Assembly: GCF_900091615.1 (NCBI RefSeq)
Contig: NZ_FMIA01000002.1
Span: 620,001 to 684,000, forward strand
Direction of reading: 5' to 3'
From: Micromonospora yangpuensis
GTDB taxonomy: Bacteria; Actinomycetota; Actinomycetes; Mycobacteriales; Micromonosporaceae
DNA: 64,000 nt
The position numbers and the translations under genes were made by a program. The notes below the pieces were generated by a model, which made no database searches, was not told the origin of the DNA, and was given only the letters and a program-made list of their open reading frames with translations. Numbering within the stretch: position 1 is the stretch's first letter; each line of letters begins with the position of its first letter. Below, piece after piece: positions 16,744 to 27,034 of the stretch.

Positions 16744-18027
16744 GTGCAAGCCACGTTGAGCACGATGTTCCAGTCCCTGAACGTCCGTAACTACCGGCTC
16801 TTCGCGTCCGGGCAGCTGATCAAACTGATCGGCGTCTGGATGATGTTCGTCGCCCAGGACTGGCTCGTGCTCGAACTCACGGACAACTCGGCCACCGCGC
16901 TCGGCGTGGTGGTGGCCCTCCAGTTCACCCCGGTGCTGCTGCTCACGCTGCTCAGCGGGCGGCTCGCCGACCGGTACGACAAGCGGATGCTGCTCTTCGT
17001 GGCCAACGCGTTCTGGAGCGTGCTGGCCCTGGCGATGGCCGTACTGGTGATCACCGGACTGGTCCAGCTCTGGCACGTCTTCGTCTTCGCCGCCCTGCTG
17101 GGCGTGGCCAACGCCGTGGAGACCCCGGTCCGGCAGTCCTTCGTCTCCGAGCTGGTCGGCACCTCGCTGCTGCCGAACGCGTTGTCGCTCAACGCGGCGG
17201 TGTTCAACTCGGCCCGGATCATCGGCCCCGCCGTCGCCGGTCTGGCGATCGCCGCCGTCGACGTCGGTCCGGTCTTCCTGGTCACCGCGATCAGCTCGAT
17301 CGCCCCGCTGGCCAACGTGGTCCGGATGCGACCGGAGGAGCTGTACCGCAAGGACCTCCCACCGATCGCCGACCGGGACTCGGCCAGGGTGATCGACGGC
17401 CTGCGTTACGTCGCCCGCCGGGCCGACCTGGTGCTGCCGATGGCGCTGATGTCGGTGATCGGCATGACGTTGTTCAACTTCCAGCTCACCCTCGCCGCCC
17501 TGGCCAAGACCGTCTTCGAGACCGGTGCCGCCACCTTCGGTCTGTTCAGTACCGCGCTGGCCGTCGGCGCGTTGGGTGGGGCGTTGGCCGGTACGGGCCG
17601 GCGCAGCCGACCCTCGGTCTGGGTGGTGCTCGGTGCCGCGGTCGGCTGCGCGGTCTTCGGCACCCTGGTCGGGCTGGCCCCGGCGTACTGGCTGGTGGTG
17701 ACGCTGCTGGTGCCTACCGGTTTCTTCATGGTCTACTTCGCCCAGGCGGCCAACCAGCGGGTGCAGCTCGGCGTCGACGCCGCCTTCCGGGGCCGGGTGA
17801 TGGCCCTCTGGGTGCTGGTCTTCCTCGGTACCAACCCGGTCGGCGCACCGCTGATCGGCTGGGTCGCGGAGACCTTCGGCGCGGGGGCCAGCATCTGGAT
17901 CGGTGGGCTGATCTCGTTGACCGTCGCCCTGCTCGCCCTGGCCTGGCAGCTGCGCCGGGAGGGGGCCCGGCTGCGGGTGCGGATGCTGCCCGTCCCACGG
18001 TTCTACGTGGTGTCGCCGGACTGCTGA
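16744..18027 (+). CDS. MFS transporter (multidrug/siderophore exporter type)
   Basis: A 427-residue major facilitator with 12 predicted spans. The N-terminus FQSLNVRNYRLFASGQLI is typical of the drug exporter/EntS-like branch; motif A is SGRLADRYDKRMLL, and VETPVRQSFVSELVG follows in the fourth to fifth helix region. The GTG at 16744 has GAGGAGG 10 bases upstream; an ATG 21 bases in is an alternative. It lies directly after the MarR gene on the same strand, the common arrangement of an efflux pump under MarR control. Confidence 0.9.
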   Translation: MQATLSTMFQSLNVRNYRLFASGQLIKLIGVWMMFVAQDWLVLELTDNSATALGVVVALQFTPVLLLTLLSGRLADRYDKRMLLFVANAFWSVLALAMAVLVITGLVQLWHVFVFAALLGVANAVETPVRQSFVSELVGTSLLPNALSLNAAVFNSARIIGPAVAGLAIAAVDVGPVFLVTAISSIAPLANVVRMRPEELYRKDLPPIADRDSARVIDGLRYVARRADLVLPMALMSVIGMTLFNFQLTLAALAKTVFETGAATFGLFSTALAVGALGGALAGTGRRSRPSVWVVLGAAVGCAVFGTLVGLAPAYWLVVTLLVPTGFFMVYFAQAANQRVQLGVDAAFRGRVMALWVLVFLGTNPVGAPLIGWVAETFGAGASIWIGGLISLTVALLALAWQLRREGARLRVRMLPVPRFYVVSPDC

Positions 18028-18152
18028 GTACGGTCGAACCCGCCTGACTGCGAAGAGTGACAACGTCAAACCTGAGCGTGTCGATCGTGCGGATGGCGCG
18101 GATACCGGGAAACCGGTGGCGGCCCGGGTCGGCCGGGCCTTAGCGTCGATGC

Positions 18153-18740
18153 GTGGGAGTCGATCCAGCGCTGCCCGTGACGCTCGTCGCCGCAGCGGGG
18201 CTGCTGGCGGCGGTCGCCCTGCTGCGCCGCTCCGGCCGGATCACCGGCCGAGTCGCCGGCCGAGTCACCGGCCGGGCCGCCGGCCGAGTCACCGGCCGGG
18301 CCGCCGGCCGAGTCACCGGCCGGGCCGCCGGCGGGATCGCCGGCCGGTGCGCGCGGTGGCGTGACCGGCGGCGCGAACGGCGGACGATCGCCCGGCTCGA
18401 CCGGGCCTTCGAGGCCGACGCGCTCACCCGGGACATCGACCTCACCGAGTTCGACCGTCCCGACCGGCGTCCGGTCGAGCAGGCCGTCGCCCACCTGCGG
18501 CGGCTCGGCGAGAACCGGGTCGCCCCGGTCGGGCGGACGGTGGTCTGGAACGTCGCGGTGGTCGAGGCGTACGACACTCAGCTGCGGACGGTCTGCCGGG
18601 CCCTGGGCATCGCCGAGCACCTCGGCGAGCTGACCGGCTTCGACCGGGAGATCGAACGGGTCCGCGTCGAGGGCCTGCTCCACCGAGCCGGCTTCCCCCT
18701 CCCCGCGACCCAACCCGAACACCACCAACGCCACCACTGA
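18153..18740 (+). CDS. Unknown membrane-anchored protein with 8-residue repeats
   Basis: A 195-residue protein. Residues 8-24 form one membrane span (VTLVAAAGLLAAVALL), followed by a basic repeat region of about 30 residues (GRVTGRAA three times plus variants). A soluble domain runs from about 75, with DIDLTEFDRPDRRPVEQAVA and TVVWNVAVVEAYDTQLR. This last part looks conserved, but I cannot name the family. GTG start at 18153. The opposite strand is also open across the same interval, but this strand gives the membrane anchor and a globular domain. Confidence 0.65.
   Translation: MGVDPALPVTLVAAAGLLAAVALLRRSGRITGRVAGRVTGRAAGRVTGRAAGRVTGRAAGGIAGRCARWRDRRRERRTIARLDRAFEADALTRDIDLTEFDRPDRRPVEQAVAHLRRLGENRVAPVGRTVVWNVAVVEAYDTQLRTVCRALGIAEHLGELTGFDREIERVRVEGLLHRAGFPLPATQPEHHQRHH
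18261..18332. repeat. 24-bp in-frame repeat, 3 copies
   Basis: Three contiguous copies of a 24-bp unit starting GAGTCACCGGCCGGGCCGCC encode GRVTGRAA in the membrane-anchored unknown protein. Degenerate copies lie on each side. Confidence 0.85.
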
Positions 18741-18825
18741 CACCCACCCTCAACCTGGACGCTGCATCGTGGAGTCGGTGGTGTCCGGGGCGGATGAGGC
18801 CACTGTTTCCGCGATCCTGCGCGCG

Positions 18826-18929
18826 GGTTCGGGTGGTCGCGGTACGGGCGCGGAGTTTGTGCGCGGAGTTCGGGCGCTCGCAGGGCGCGAGTTCGGGTGG
18901 TCGCGGCATGGGCGCGGAGTTTGGGCGCG
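18826..18929. repeat. Two 40-bp direct repeats between genes
   Basis: Copies at 18826-18865 and 18890-18929 share TTCGGGTGGTCGCGG and GGGCGCGGAGTTTG with about four differences. They fill the gap between the membrane-anchored unknown gene and the end of sepH. I see no gene here. Confidence 0.75.
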
Positions 18930-18967
18930 AGTTCGGGTGCCCGTGCCCTGTGCGGGAGGGGCGTGGG

Positions 18968-20041
18968 TCAGGAGGACTCGCGGGCGGCGGGGCCGCTGCC
19001 GAAGAGCACGTCGTCCCAGCTGGGCAGCCGCTTGCGGGGCTTACCGGTGGCGTCGGTCGGCTCGGCGGCCGGCGTGCCCGTGCGACGCGGCCGGAGCACC
19101 GCCAACGACGGCACGGCCGGCACCTCCTTGGGCGCGTCGGAGTCGTCCTCGAAGGCGGAACCCTGACCGCCACCGAGCAGCGCGGCGGCCCCACCGGTGA
19201 CCGCCCGCTGGCGGGGCGAGTCGGAACCGGCCAGGGCGGCCGGTGAACGGGGCTCCAGGCCCCGGCCGGAGGTCGAGCCGAGCGGCCGGTCGAGGGAGGC
19301 GAGCAGGGCGTCCCGGCCGGCCCGGATCGGATCCCGCCCGGAGCGGCTCTGCTCGCTCGCCGCCGGCACGCCGTGCCCGCCACCCCGGCTCGGCTCGCCG
19401 CGCGACGGGCCGGGCAGCGCGTGGCCGCCCCGCTCCGGTGCCGGCTCCTGGCCGAGGATCGGCATGGGACGCTCGGCGCACAGGTACTGCGCCATGTCGT
19501 CGTGCGGGATGACGTTCTGCCGGGTCTTGTCGAGATCCCAGACCGCCTGGGCGGTGGCCTTGCCGGAGGGCCAGGTGGCCACGATCCGCCAGGTGCCGTC
19601 GTCACGCCGCCAGGCGTCCCAGGAGATCTTCTCGGTGTCGATCCCGTGCTGGGCCAGCCGGCCGTTGACCACCTCGGCGAGGGGGGTCGGCTTGTCCGCG
19701 CCCTTGAGCCGGGTGCGGCGGGCGTGCTGGGCGAGCATCGCCCGCTCCTGGAGCACCGGACCGGCGTACCGCAGGACGCGGTCGACCGGGACCCCGGCGA
19801 TCCGGGCGACGTCCTCGGCGGACTCGCCGGCGCGGATGCGGGCCTGGATGTCCCGGGGGGAGAGCGACGGCACCGGGTCGACGTTGCTCGCGGCCACGGA
19901 GAGCGCGGGGGTGCCCGGCTCCGCGTGCAGCGCGGTGGCGATGCGTTCGTCGATGGGCAGGGCGAGCAGTCGACCGACCTCGTCGGCGAGCACCATTGCC
20001 TGGCCGTCCTCGGAGAGGGCGACGAAGCGTACTGGGCGCAT
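18968..20041 (-). CDS. sepH: Septation protein SepH
   Basis: A 357-residue cell-division protein that in Streptomyces binds FtsZ and promotes its assembly at future septa. The N-terminal DUF3071 region starts MRPVRFVALSEDGQAMVLAD. A helix-turn-helix-like FtsZ-interacting motif follows at about 70-105 (SPRDIQARIRAGESAEDVAR and DRVLRYAGPVLQERAML), then the conserved WRIVATWPSGKATAQAVWDL. The second half is long and disordered, and the protein ends in a short conserved element KRLPSWDDVLFGS. The ATG at 20041 has GGAGG 7 bases upstream; an upstream start 69 bases earlier is less likely. Confidence 0.95.
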   Translation of the reverse strand: MRPVRFVALSEDGQAMVLADEVGRLLALPIDERIATALHAEPGTPALSVAASNVDPVPSLSPRDIQARIRAGESAEDVARIAGVPVDRVLRYAGPVLQERAMLAQHARRTRLKGADKPTPLAEVVNGRLAQHGIDTEKISWDAWRRDDGTWRIVATWPSGKATAQAVWDLDKTRQNVIPHDDMAQYLCAERPMPILGQEPAPERGGHALPGPSRGEPSRGGGHGVPAASEQSRSGRDPIRAGRDALLASLDRPLGSTSGRGLEPRSPAALAGSDSPRQRAVTGGAAALLGGGQGSAFEDDSDAPKEVPAVPSLAVLRPRRTGTPAAEPTDATGKPRKRLPSWDDVLFGSGPAARESS

Positions 20042-20227
20042 GACGTTGCCTCCGTCCCACTCCGCTGGCCGCACGCCGCGAGTCGGCCACCCGGGCGTCT
20101 TGACGACCACCGTACGCCCCTCGGCCCACCGATGGGGGATGCCACGCCCGCATGTTGCGGATGACCAGCCTGATCAGTCAGTCGGGGTCGCCGCCGAAGT
20201 CCGGCGACGACCCCTCGACGGAACCGG

Positions 20228-21508
<1,281 letters not shown>

Positions 21509-22615
21509 TCACACGTCGTGCGGTACCGCGCTCCAGCCCTCGACCTGTGAGGGCTTGCGGGTGGCCGGCCCGACGTAGCGGGCGGCCGGCCGGACCAGCC
21601 GGCCGAGCTTCTTCTGCTCCAGGATGTGCGCGCTCCAGCCACCCATCCGGGCGCAGGTGAACATCGAGGTGAACATGTGCGCGGGCACCTCGGCGAAGTC
21701 GAGGACCACGGCCGACCAGAACTCGACGTTGGTGGCGAGCACCCGGTCCGGACGGCGGGCCTGCAACTCGGCGAGCGCGGCCTTCTCCAGCGCCTCGGCG
21801 ATCTCGAAGCGCGGCGCGCCCAGCTCCTTGGCGGTGCGGCGCAGCACCCGGGCGCGCGGGTCCTCGGCCCGGTAGACCCGGTGGCCGAAGCCCATCAGCC
21901 GTTCGCCCCGGTCCAGCACGCCCTTGACGTACCCCTCGGCGTCGCCGCTGCGTTCGACCGCCTCCAGCATGGAGAGCACCCGCGAGGGCGCGCCGCCGTG
22001 CAGCGGGCCGGAGAGTGCGCCGATGCCCGACGAGATGCAGGCCGCGGCGTCCGCGCCGGTGGAGGCGACGATCCGGGCGGTGAAGGTGGAGGCGTTCAGG
22101 CCGTGCTCGGCGGCCGAGATGAAGTACGCGTCGACGGCCTTGACGTGCCGGGGGTCCGGCTCACCACGCCAGCGCTTCATGAACCGCTCGACGACGGTGG
22201 AGGCCTTGTCGATCTCCTTCTGCGGCACCGCCGGCAGGCCCAGGCCACGCGCGGACTGGGCGACGAAGGAGAGCGCGGTGACCGAGACCCGGGCCAGGTC
22301 CTCGCGGGCCTGGGCGTCGGAGATGTCGAGGAACTGGTCGAGCCCCCAGTACGGTGCGAGCATCGCCACCGCGGACTGCACGTCGACCCGGATGTCGCCG
22401 GAGTGCACCGGCACCGGGAAGGGCTCGGCCGGTGGCAGGCCGGGGCCGAACCGGCCGTCGACCAGCAGGGCCCAGACGTTGCCGAAGGAGACCTGACCGA
22501 TGAGATCCTCGATGTCGACCCCGCGGTAGCGCAGCGCCCCGCCCTCCCGGTCGGGCTCGGCGATCTCGGTCTCGAAGGCTACGACGCCCTCCAGCCCAGG
22601 TTTGAAGTCGGCCAT
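21509..22615 (-). CDS. Citrate synthase 2
   Basis: A 368-residue citrate synthase of the short actinobacterial type (citrate synthase 2, CitA-like); it condenses oxaloacetate with acetyl-CoA. The active-site histidines are in GPLHGGAPSR and MGFGHRVYRAEDPRARVL, and the C-terminal DFAEVPAHMFTSMFTCARMG and GGWSAHILEQ complete the site. The start MADFKPGLEGVVAFETEIAE is standard, with AGGAG 6 bases before ATG 22615. Methylcitrate activity cannot be excluded from sequence. Divergent from pdxH. Confidence 0.94.
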   Translation of the reverse strand: MADFKPGLEGVVAFETEIAEPDREGGALRYRGVDIEDLIGQVSFGNVWALLVDGRFGPGLPPAEPFPVPVHSGDIRVDVQSAVAMLAPYWGLDQFLDISDAQAREDLARVSVTALSFVAQSARGLGLPAVPQKEIDKASTVVERFMKRWRGEPDPRHVKAVDAYFISAAEHGLNASTFTARIVASTGADAAACISSGIGALSGPLHGGAPSRVLSMLEAVERSGDAEGYVKGVLDRGERLMGFGHRVYRAEDPRARVLRRTAKELGAPRFEIAEALEKAALAELQARRPDRVLATNVEFWSAVVLDFAEVPAHMFTSMFTCARMGGWSAHILEQKKLGRLVRPAARYVGPATRKPSQVEGWSAVPHDV

Positions 22616-22869
22616 GTCGCTCTCCTGACTCTGGTCCGTGCGCCCGGCTGGGCGCGGGGGCCCGGCCCGGCCGGACGAGCGCCTCAGGCGACCCTCAGGG
22701 ATGTGTTCGTGACATCTTGCCTGCTGGGTAACCCGGTTTGCGACCCATCGCGGCTGTGCTACGTACGACATTCATGGCGGTGTCCGTCGATGACACCCGG
22801 GAAATACCGGTCGGTAGCCGCTGAACAGCGCGGCTGGGGGCGGATCCGACCGGGCAGGAGGAGGGGAAA

Positions 22870-23637
22870 GTGACAGGCGACACAGTGGTGCCGGCCGCGA
22901 TGCGGAACGAGTACGCCGAGGAGAAAGCGTTTTCCCCGGCGGATCTGGCGGCCGACTGGGCCACCCAGTTCGATCACTGGTTCCACGACGCGGTGACGGC
23001 CGGTCTGCCCGAGCCGAACGCCATGGTGCTCGGCACGGCCGACGCCGCCGGTCGACCGAGCGGCCGTACCGTGCTGCTCAAGGGGTACGACCCGACCGGG
23101 TTCGTGTTCTTCACCAACCACGACTCGCGCAAGGGCACCGAGCTGGCCGGCAACCCGTACGCCAGTCTGGTCTTCCCCTGGTTCGCCATGCACCGGCAGG
23201 TGGTGGTCGTCGGCCGGGTGCGCCGGCTGGCCCGGTCGGCGACCGAGGCGTACTTCGCCAGCCGGCCGCGCGGGGCGCAGCTGGGCGCCTGGGCCAGCAC
23301 CCAGTCCCAGGTGATCACCGACCGGTCGGTGCTGGACGAGCGCTACCGGGCGGCGGCCGAGCGCTTCGCCGACGTCGAGCCGATCCCCGCCCCGCCACAC
23401 TGGGGCGGGCTGCTGGTTCGCCCGGACACGGTGGAGTTCTGGCAGGGCCGGCCGAGCCGGCTGCACGACCGGCTCCGCTACCGGCGGATCGGAGCGGACG
23501 ACGCCGGGCCGGACGACGCCGGGCCGGACGACGCCGGGCCGGACGACGCCGGGCCGGACGACGCCGGGCCGGACGACGCCGGGCCGGAGGGGGCCGGGGG
23601 CCCCGAAGAGTGGATCATCGAACGGCTCGCCCCGTGA
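22870..23637 (+). CDS. pdxH: Pyridoxamine 5'-phosphate oxidase PdxH
   Basis: A 255-residue FMN-dependent enzyme that oxidises pyridoxine and pyridoxamine 5'-phosphate to PLP. The FMN and substrate residues lie in GRTVLLKGYDPTGFVFFTNH, SRKGTELAGNPYASLVFPW, and QLGAWASTQSQVI; the C-terminal PLP-binding motif is EFWQGRPSRLHDR, and the end is WIIERLAP. Between RLRYRRI and the last strand sits an inserted run of DDAGP repeats (residues about 210-239), where other family members have only a short loop. GTG start with GGAGGAGG upstream. The stop overlaps the next start as GTGA. Confidence 0.95.
   Translation: MTGDTVVPAAMRNEYAEEKAFSPADLAADWATQFDHWFHDAVTAGLPEPNAMVLGTADAAGRPSGRTVLLKGYDPTGFVFFTNHDSRKGTELAGNPYASLVFPWFAMHRQVVVVGRVRRLARSATEAYFASRPRGAQLGAWASTQSQVITDRSVLDERYRAAAERFADVEPIPAPPHWGGLLVRPDTVEFWQGRPSRLHDRLRYRRIGADDAGPDDAGPDDAGPDDAGPDDAGPDDAGPEGAGGPEEWIIERLAP
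23497..23586. repeat. 15-bp minisatellite inside pdxH, 6 copies
   Basis: Six exact or near-exact copies of GACGACGCCGGGCCG run from 23497 to 23586 and encode DDAGP six times near the PdxH C-terminus. The almost perfect identity suggests recent change in copy number. Confidence 0.95.
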
Positions 23638-24964
23638 CCACTGCCACCTCGCCCCGGGCGCCGCGCGTCGCGCGCCGGGGACTGGCCCGGCGGCTCGCCA
23701 TCGACCTGAGTCCGCTGCGGGTGCCGGCGTACCGGCGACTCTGGCTCGGCAACACGGTGGCCATGTTCGGCTTCCAGGTCACCGCGGTCGCCGTACCGGT
23801 GGAGATGTACGCGCTGACCCGCGACTCGCTCTGGGTCGGCCTGCTGGGCGTGGCGTCGTTCGTACCGTTGCTGGTCTTCGGGCTCTGGGCCGGCGCGGTC
23901 GCCGACGCCCGGGACCGACGGCAGGTCCTGTTGACCGGCTCGGTGCTGCTCTGGCTCTCGATGCTGGGGCTGCTGGGCCAGGCGCTGCTCGACGTGGGCA
24001 GCCCGGTGCTGCTGCTGACGTTGGTCACCCTGCACTCGGTCGCCTTCGCGATCAGCTCGCCGGCACGCAGCGCGGCGTTGCCCCGGATCCTGCCACCGGA
24101 GCTGCTCCCGGCGGCGATGACGTTGAACTTCACCACCTTCACCGCCGCCTCCGTGGTCGGGCCGCTCGCCGCCGGCGTGATCTTCGCCGCCTGGGGCACC
24201 GGGGCCGGCCTGCCGATCGCGTACGGGCTGGACGTCGTGCTCTTCCTCGGCCTGATCGTCGCGACCCTGCGGCTGCCGGCCATGCCACCGGCGACCACCA
24301 CCGCCGGCGCGGCGGTCCGGTCCGGGCTGGCCGGAGTCCTCGACGGGCTGCGCTACCTGACCACCACGCCGGTCCTGCTGCTCTCCTTCGGCATCGACCT
24401 GATCGCGATGATCCTGGCCATGCCCCGGGCCCTCTTCCCCGAGATCGCGGTGGAGCGCTTCGGCGGCGGTGCGGCGGTCGGTTGGCTCTACAGCGCGATG
24501 GCGATCGGGGCGATGTTCGCCGGGCTCACCTCCGGCTGGATCGGCCGGATGCAGCGGCAGGGCCGGGCCCTGGTGCTCGCCGTGCTGGCCTGGGGGCGGT
24601 GATCGCCCTGGCCGGGTTGGCCCGGCAGCTCTGGCTGATGGTGCTGCTGCTCGCCCTGGCCGGGATGGCCGACCTGGTGAGCGCGGTACTGCGGCAGTCG
24701 ATGCTGCTGGTCCACGCCCCCGACGAGATGCGTGGCCGACTGCAGGGGGTGAACCTGGTGGTGGTCGCGGGCGGGCCGCGCCTGGGCGACCTGCGGGCCG
24801 GCGCGATGGCCGGGGCCGGCGGCGCGGGGTTGGCCTGGATCGCCGGTGGGCTCGGCGCGGTCGTGCTGACCGCACTGCTCGCGCTGACCTTCCCGGCCCT
24901 GTGGCGCTACCGACCCGGCACGGTCGGCGAACCACGGCCATCCGGCAAGCGGGACGGTGGGTGA
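23634..24964 (+). pseudogene. MFS transporter split by a -1 frameshift
   Basis: The first part (GTG 23634, overlapping the pdxH stop) encodes about nine membrane spans beginning near LSPLRVPAYRRLWLGNTVAM, with motif A in GLWAGAVADARDRRQVLL. It stops at TGA 24600-24602. The missing last spans continue in the next frame: GAVIALAGLARQLWLM, QSMLLVHAPDEMRGRLQGVN and so on, to the stop at 24964. One extra G in the run G24592-24596 would restore a single protein of about 443 residues. A true mutation, an assembly error in the G run, or programmed slippage are all possible; the downstream part retains good coding character, which points to a recent event or an error. Confidence 0.85.
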
Positions 24965-25007
24965 CGTGTCCAGCGCGCAGCGGCAGCCACCCGTTAAGGT
25001 CGCCGGC

Positions 25008-25937
25008 ATGCAGAACGTCGAGCCGCGCCCGCCGTCGGGCGCCCAGTGGACCATCGCCGCCGCGGGCCAGGAGGCCGTCATCGTCGAGGTGGGCGGTGGG
25101 TTGCGGAGTTACCGGCACGAGGGGGTCGACTACCTCGACGGGTACGCCGCAAACGAGATCAGCCCCGGCGGGGCGGGGCAGGTGCTCGCCCCGTGGCCGA
25201 ACCGCATCCGGGACGGCCGGTACACCGTCGACGGTGAGACGTACCTGCTGCCGCTCACCGAGCCGGAGCGCGGGGTGGCGCTGCACGGGCTGGTCAACTG
25301 GGCGCGGTGGCGGCTGGTGGAGCAGTCCGACGACTCGGTCACCGTCGAGTACGACCTGCCGCCGCACCCGGCGTACCCGTGGGCGTTGCGGGTCCGTGGC
25401 CGGTGGAGTCTCGGCCCGGAGGGGCTGCGCGCCGAGCACGAGACGACCAACCTGTCCGCCGAGGCGGCACCGTTCGGCTTCTCGGTCCACCCGTACCTGC
25501 AGTTGCCCGGGGTGGCCGTGGACGATCTGGTCATGCGGGTGCCGGCGCGCAACCGGTTGGTGGTGGACAGCCGGCTGCTGCCGGTGGGCGCCACCGCGGT
25601 GGCCGGCACCGAGCAGGACTACACGGCGCCGCGGCGGATCGGTGCGGCCCAACTGGACATGACCTTCGGCGAGGTGATCCGGGACGCCGACGGTGGTTCC
25701 GCGGTGAGCCTGACCGCGCCCGACGGCGCGACCGGGGTGCGGATCTGGGCCGACCAGCAGTTCGGCTGGTGGCAGGTGTTCACCGGGGACGCCCTCACCG
25801 GCGAGCGGCACCGCCGTTCGGTGGCGATCGAGCCGATGACCTGCCCGCCCGACGCGTTCCGGTCCGGCCGGGACCTGATCAAGCTGGCCCCCGGCGAGAC
25901 CTGGCGGGGTGCCTGGGGCATCCGACCGGGCGTCTGA
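25008..25937 (+). CDS. Aldose 1-epimerase family protein
   Basis: A 309-residue mutarotase-like protein that probably interconverts sugar anomers. The active-site pattern of the family is visible: NRIRDGRYTVDG near residue 65, the histidine in GVALHGLVNW, the second histidine in FGFSVHPYLQLPG, and the glutamate in SVAIEPMTCPPDAF. A beta-sandwich of full length is present. The ATG at 25008 has AAGG 8 bases upstream. It starts 44 bases after the split MFS gene, and a nitroreductase follows 19 bases downstream. Confidence 0.92.
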   Translation: MQNVEPRPPSGAQWTIAAAGQEAVIVEVGGGLRSYRHEGVDYLDGYAANEISPGGAGQVLAPWPNRIRDGRYTVDGETYLLPLTEPERGVALHGLVNWARWRLVEQSDDSVTVEYDLPPHPAYPWALRVRGRWSLGPEGLRAEHETTNLSAEAAPFGFSVHPYLQLPGVAVDDLVMRVPARNRLVVDSRLLPVGATAVAGTEQDYTAPRRIGAAQLDMTFGEVIRDADGGSAVSLTAPDGATGVRIWADQQFGWWQVFTGDALTGERHRRSVAIEPMTCPPDAFRSGRDLIKLAPGETWRGAWGIRPGV

Positions 25938-25955
25938 GCGGACGCGGCCGCCAGC

Positions 25956-26564
25956 ATGGAGTTCGCCGAGGTGATCCGGCGTCGCCGGATGGTACGCAAC
26001 TACGACCCGGACCGGCCGGTGCCGCCCGAGGTGGTCCGGCGACTGCTGGACCACGCCACCCGCGCCCCCTCGGCGGGCTTCGCCCAGGGCTGGGGTTTCC
26101 TGGTGCTGGACACCGCGGCCGACATCGAGCGGTTCTGGGCGGCGACCACCCCGGACGGCGGGGGGCGGGAACGCTGGCTGGCCGGCATGCGCCGGGCCCC
26201 GCTGATCGTCGTGCCGCACGCCAACCGCGCCGCCTACCTGCGACGGTACGCCGAGGCGGACAAGGGCTGGACGGACCGGTCGGAGGCCCGCTGGCCGGTG
26301 CCGTACTGGTACGTCGACACCGGCTTCGCGTCGTTGCTGATGCTGCTCACCGCCGTGGACGAGGGGCTGGGTGCCTGCTTCTTCGGCATCCCGGCCGCCC
26401 GGACCGACTCCTACCGGGCGGCGTTCGGGGTGCCGGCGGAGTACGAGCCGATCGGCGCGGTGACGGTGGGTTACCGGGCGGCCGACCACCGGTCACCGTC
26501 GCTGCGCCGGGGCCGCCGCCCGGTGACCGAAGTGATCCACCGGGGACGCTGGAGCCAAACGTGA
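25956..26564 (+). CDS. Nitroreductase family protein
   Basis: A 202-residue FMN-dependent oxidoreductase. The N-terminal FMN-binding arginines are in VIRRRRMVRNYDPDRPVP, followed by HATRAPSAGFAQGWGFLVL, typical of the family's phosphate-binding and dimer interface region. GLGACFFGIP in the second half is the other conserved block. Substrate unknown; some actinobacterial members of this branch act on F420-like or nitro substrates, which I cannot decide here. It lies 19 bases after the epimerase gene. Confidence 0.9.
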   Translation: MEFAEVIRRRRMVRNYDPDRPVPPEVVRRLLDHATRAPSAGFAQGWGFLVLDTAADIERFWAATTPDGGGRERWLAGMRRAPLIVVPHANRAAYLRRYAEADKGWTDRSEARWPVPYWYVDTGFASLLMLLTAVDEGLGACFFGIPAARTDSYRAAFGVPAEYEPIGAVTVGYRAADHRSPSLRRGRRPVTEVIHRGRWSQT

Positions 26565-26637
26565 TGTGGCGGGGCCGGTTAGGCTGGCATCGCCAGGTTC
26601 CGGGTCGGTCCGGTCAGGGGGAGGGGTGCGTGCCGTC

Positions 26638-26940
26638 GTGATCTTCAGAGCGGTCCGGGACGGGCGTCCCTACCCGGAGCACAACCTGACGCTCAAGCAG
26701 TGGGCGGAGATCCCGCCCCGACCGGTCAGGCTGGACCAGCTGATCACCACCAAGCGGGAGCTGGCGTTGGACAAGCTCCTCGCCGAGGACTCCACCTTCT
26801 ACGGTGACCTGTTTCCGCACGTGGTGCAGTGGAGCGGTGGGCTCTTCCTGGAGGACGGGTTGCACCGGGCGCTGCGCGCCGCCCTGCAACAGCGCAACCA
26901 GATCCACGCCCGGGTCTTCGTCTTCGCCGGTCCCGAGTGA
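26638..26940 (+). CDS. VapB family antitoxin-like protein
   Basis: A 100-residue protein beginning MIFRAVRDGRPYPEH. The stretch RPVRLDQLITTKRELALDKL followed by AEDSTFYGDLFPHVVQW and LFLEDGLHRALRAALQQRN fits a conserved actinobacterial family that databases label VapB antitoxin. No toxin gene is adjacent, so an antitoxin role is doubtful; in other actinomycetes it lies near envelope genes. GTG 26638 matches family starts; GTG 26626 is an alternative closer to the GGGGAGG site. Confidence 0.75.
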   Translation: MIFRAVRDGRPYPEHNLTLKQWAEIPPRPVRLDQLITTKRELALDKLLAEDSTFYGDLFPHVVQWSGGLFLEDGLHRALRAALQQRNQIHARVFVFAGPE

Positions 26941-27034
26941 GCGGTGCGCCGGGCGGCTGTCGTACGGAGGACGTACCGTCATCGGCAGGAGGTCATCGAC
27001 CGTGGTGGCCTGTCGCAGGAGGACGGTGAGGGCC

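Noticed and set aside
16159..18069. Minus-strand reading frame opposite marR and the MFS gene
   Set aside because: Composition is His/Gln/Gly-rich with no domain, and both plus-strand genes have clear families.
18066..18743. Minus-strand frame opposite the membrane-anchored unknown gene
   Set aside because: It lacks a good ribosome-binding site and has only repeat-derived sequence; the plus strand gives an anchor and a globular domain. Not fully excluded.
23478..26489. Minus-strand reading frame of about 1000 codons
   Set aside because: It lies antisense to pdxH, the MFS gene, the epimerase and the nitroreductase, all of which have family motifs; its product is Arg/Pro/Gly-rich with no domains.
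26638..26940. A toxin-antitoxin pair
   Set aside because: The VapB-like protein has no adjacent PIN-domain toxin gene; the neighbours are a nitroreductase and a DUF4230 protein.
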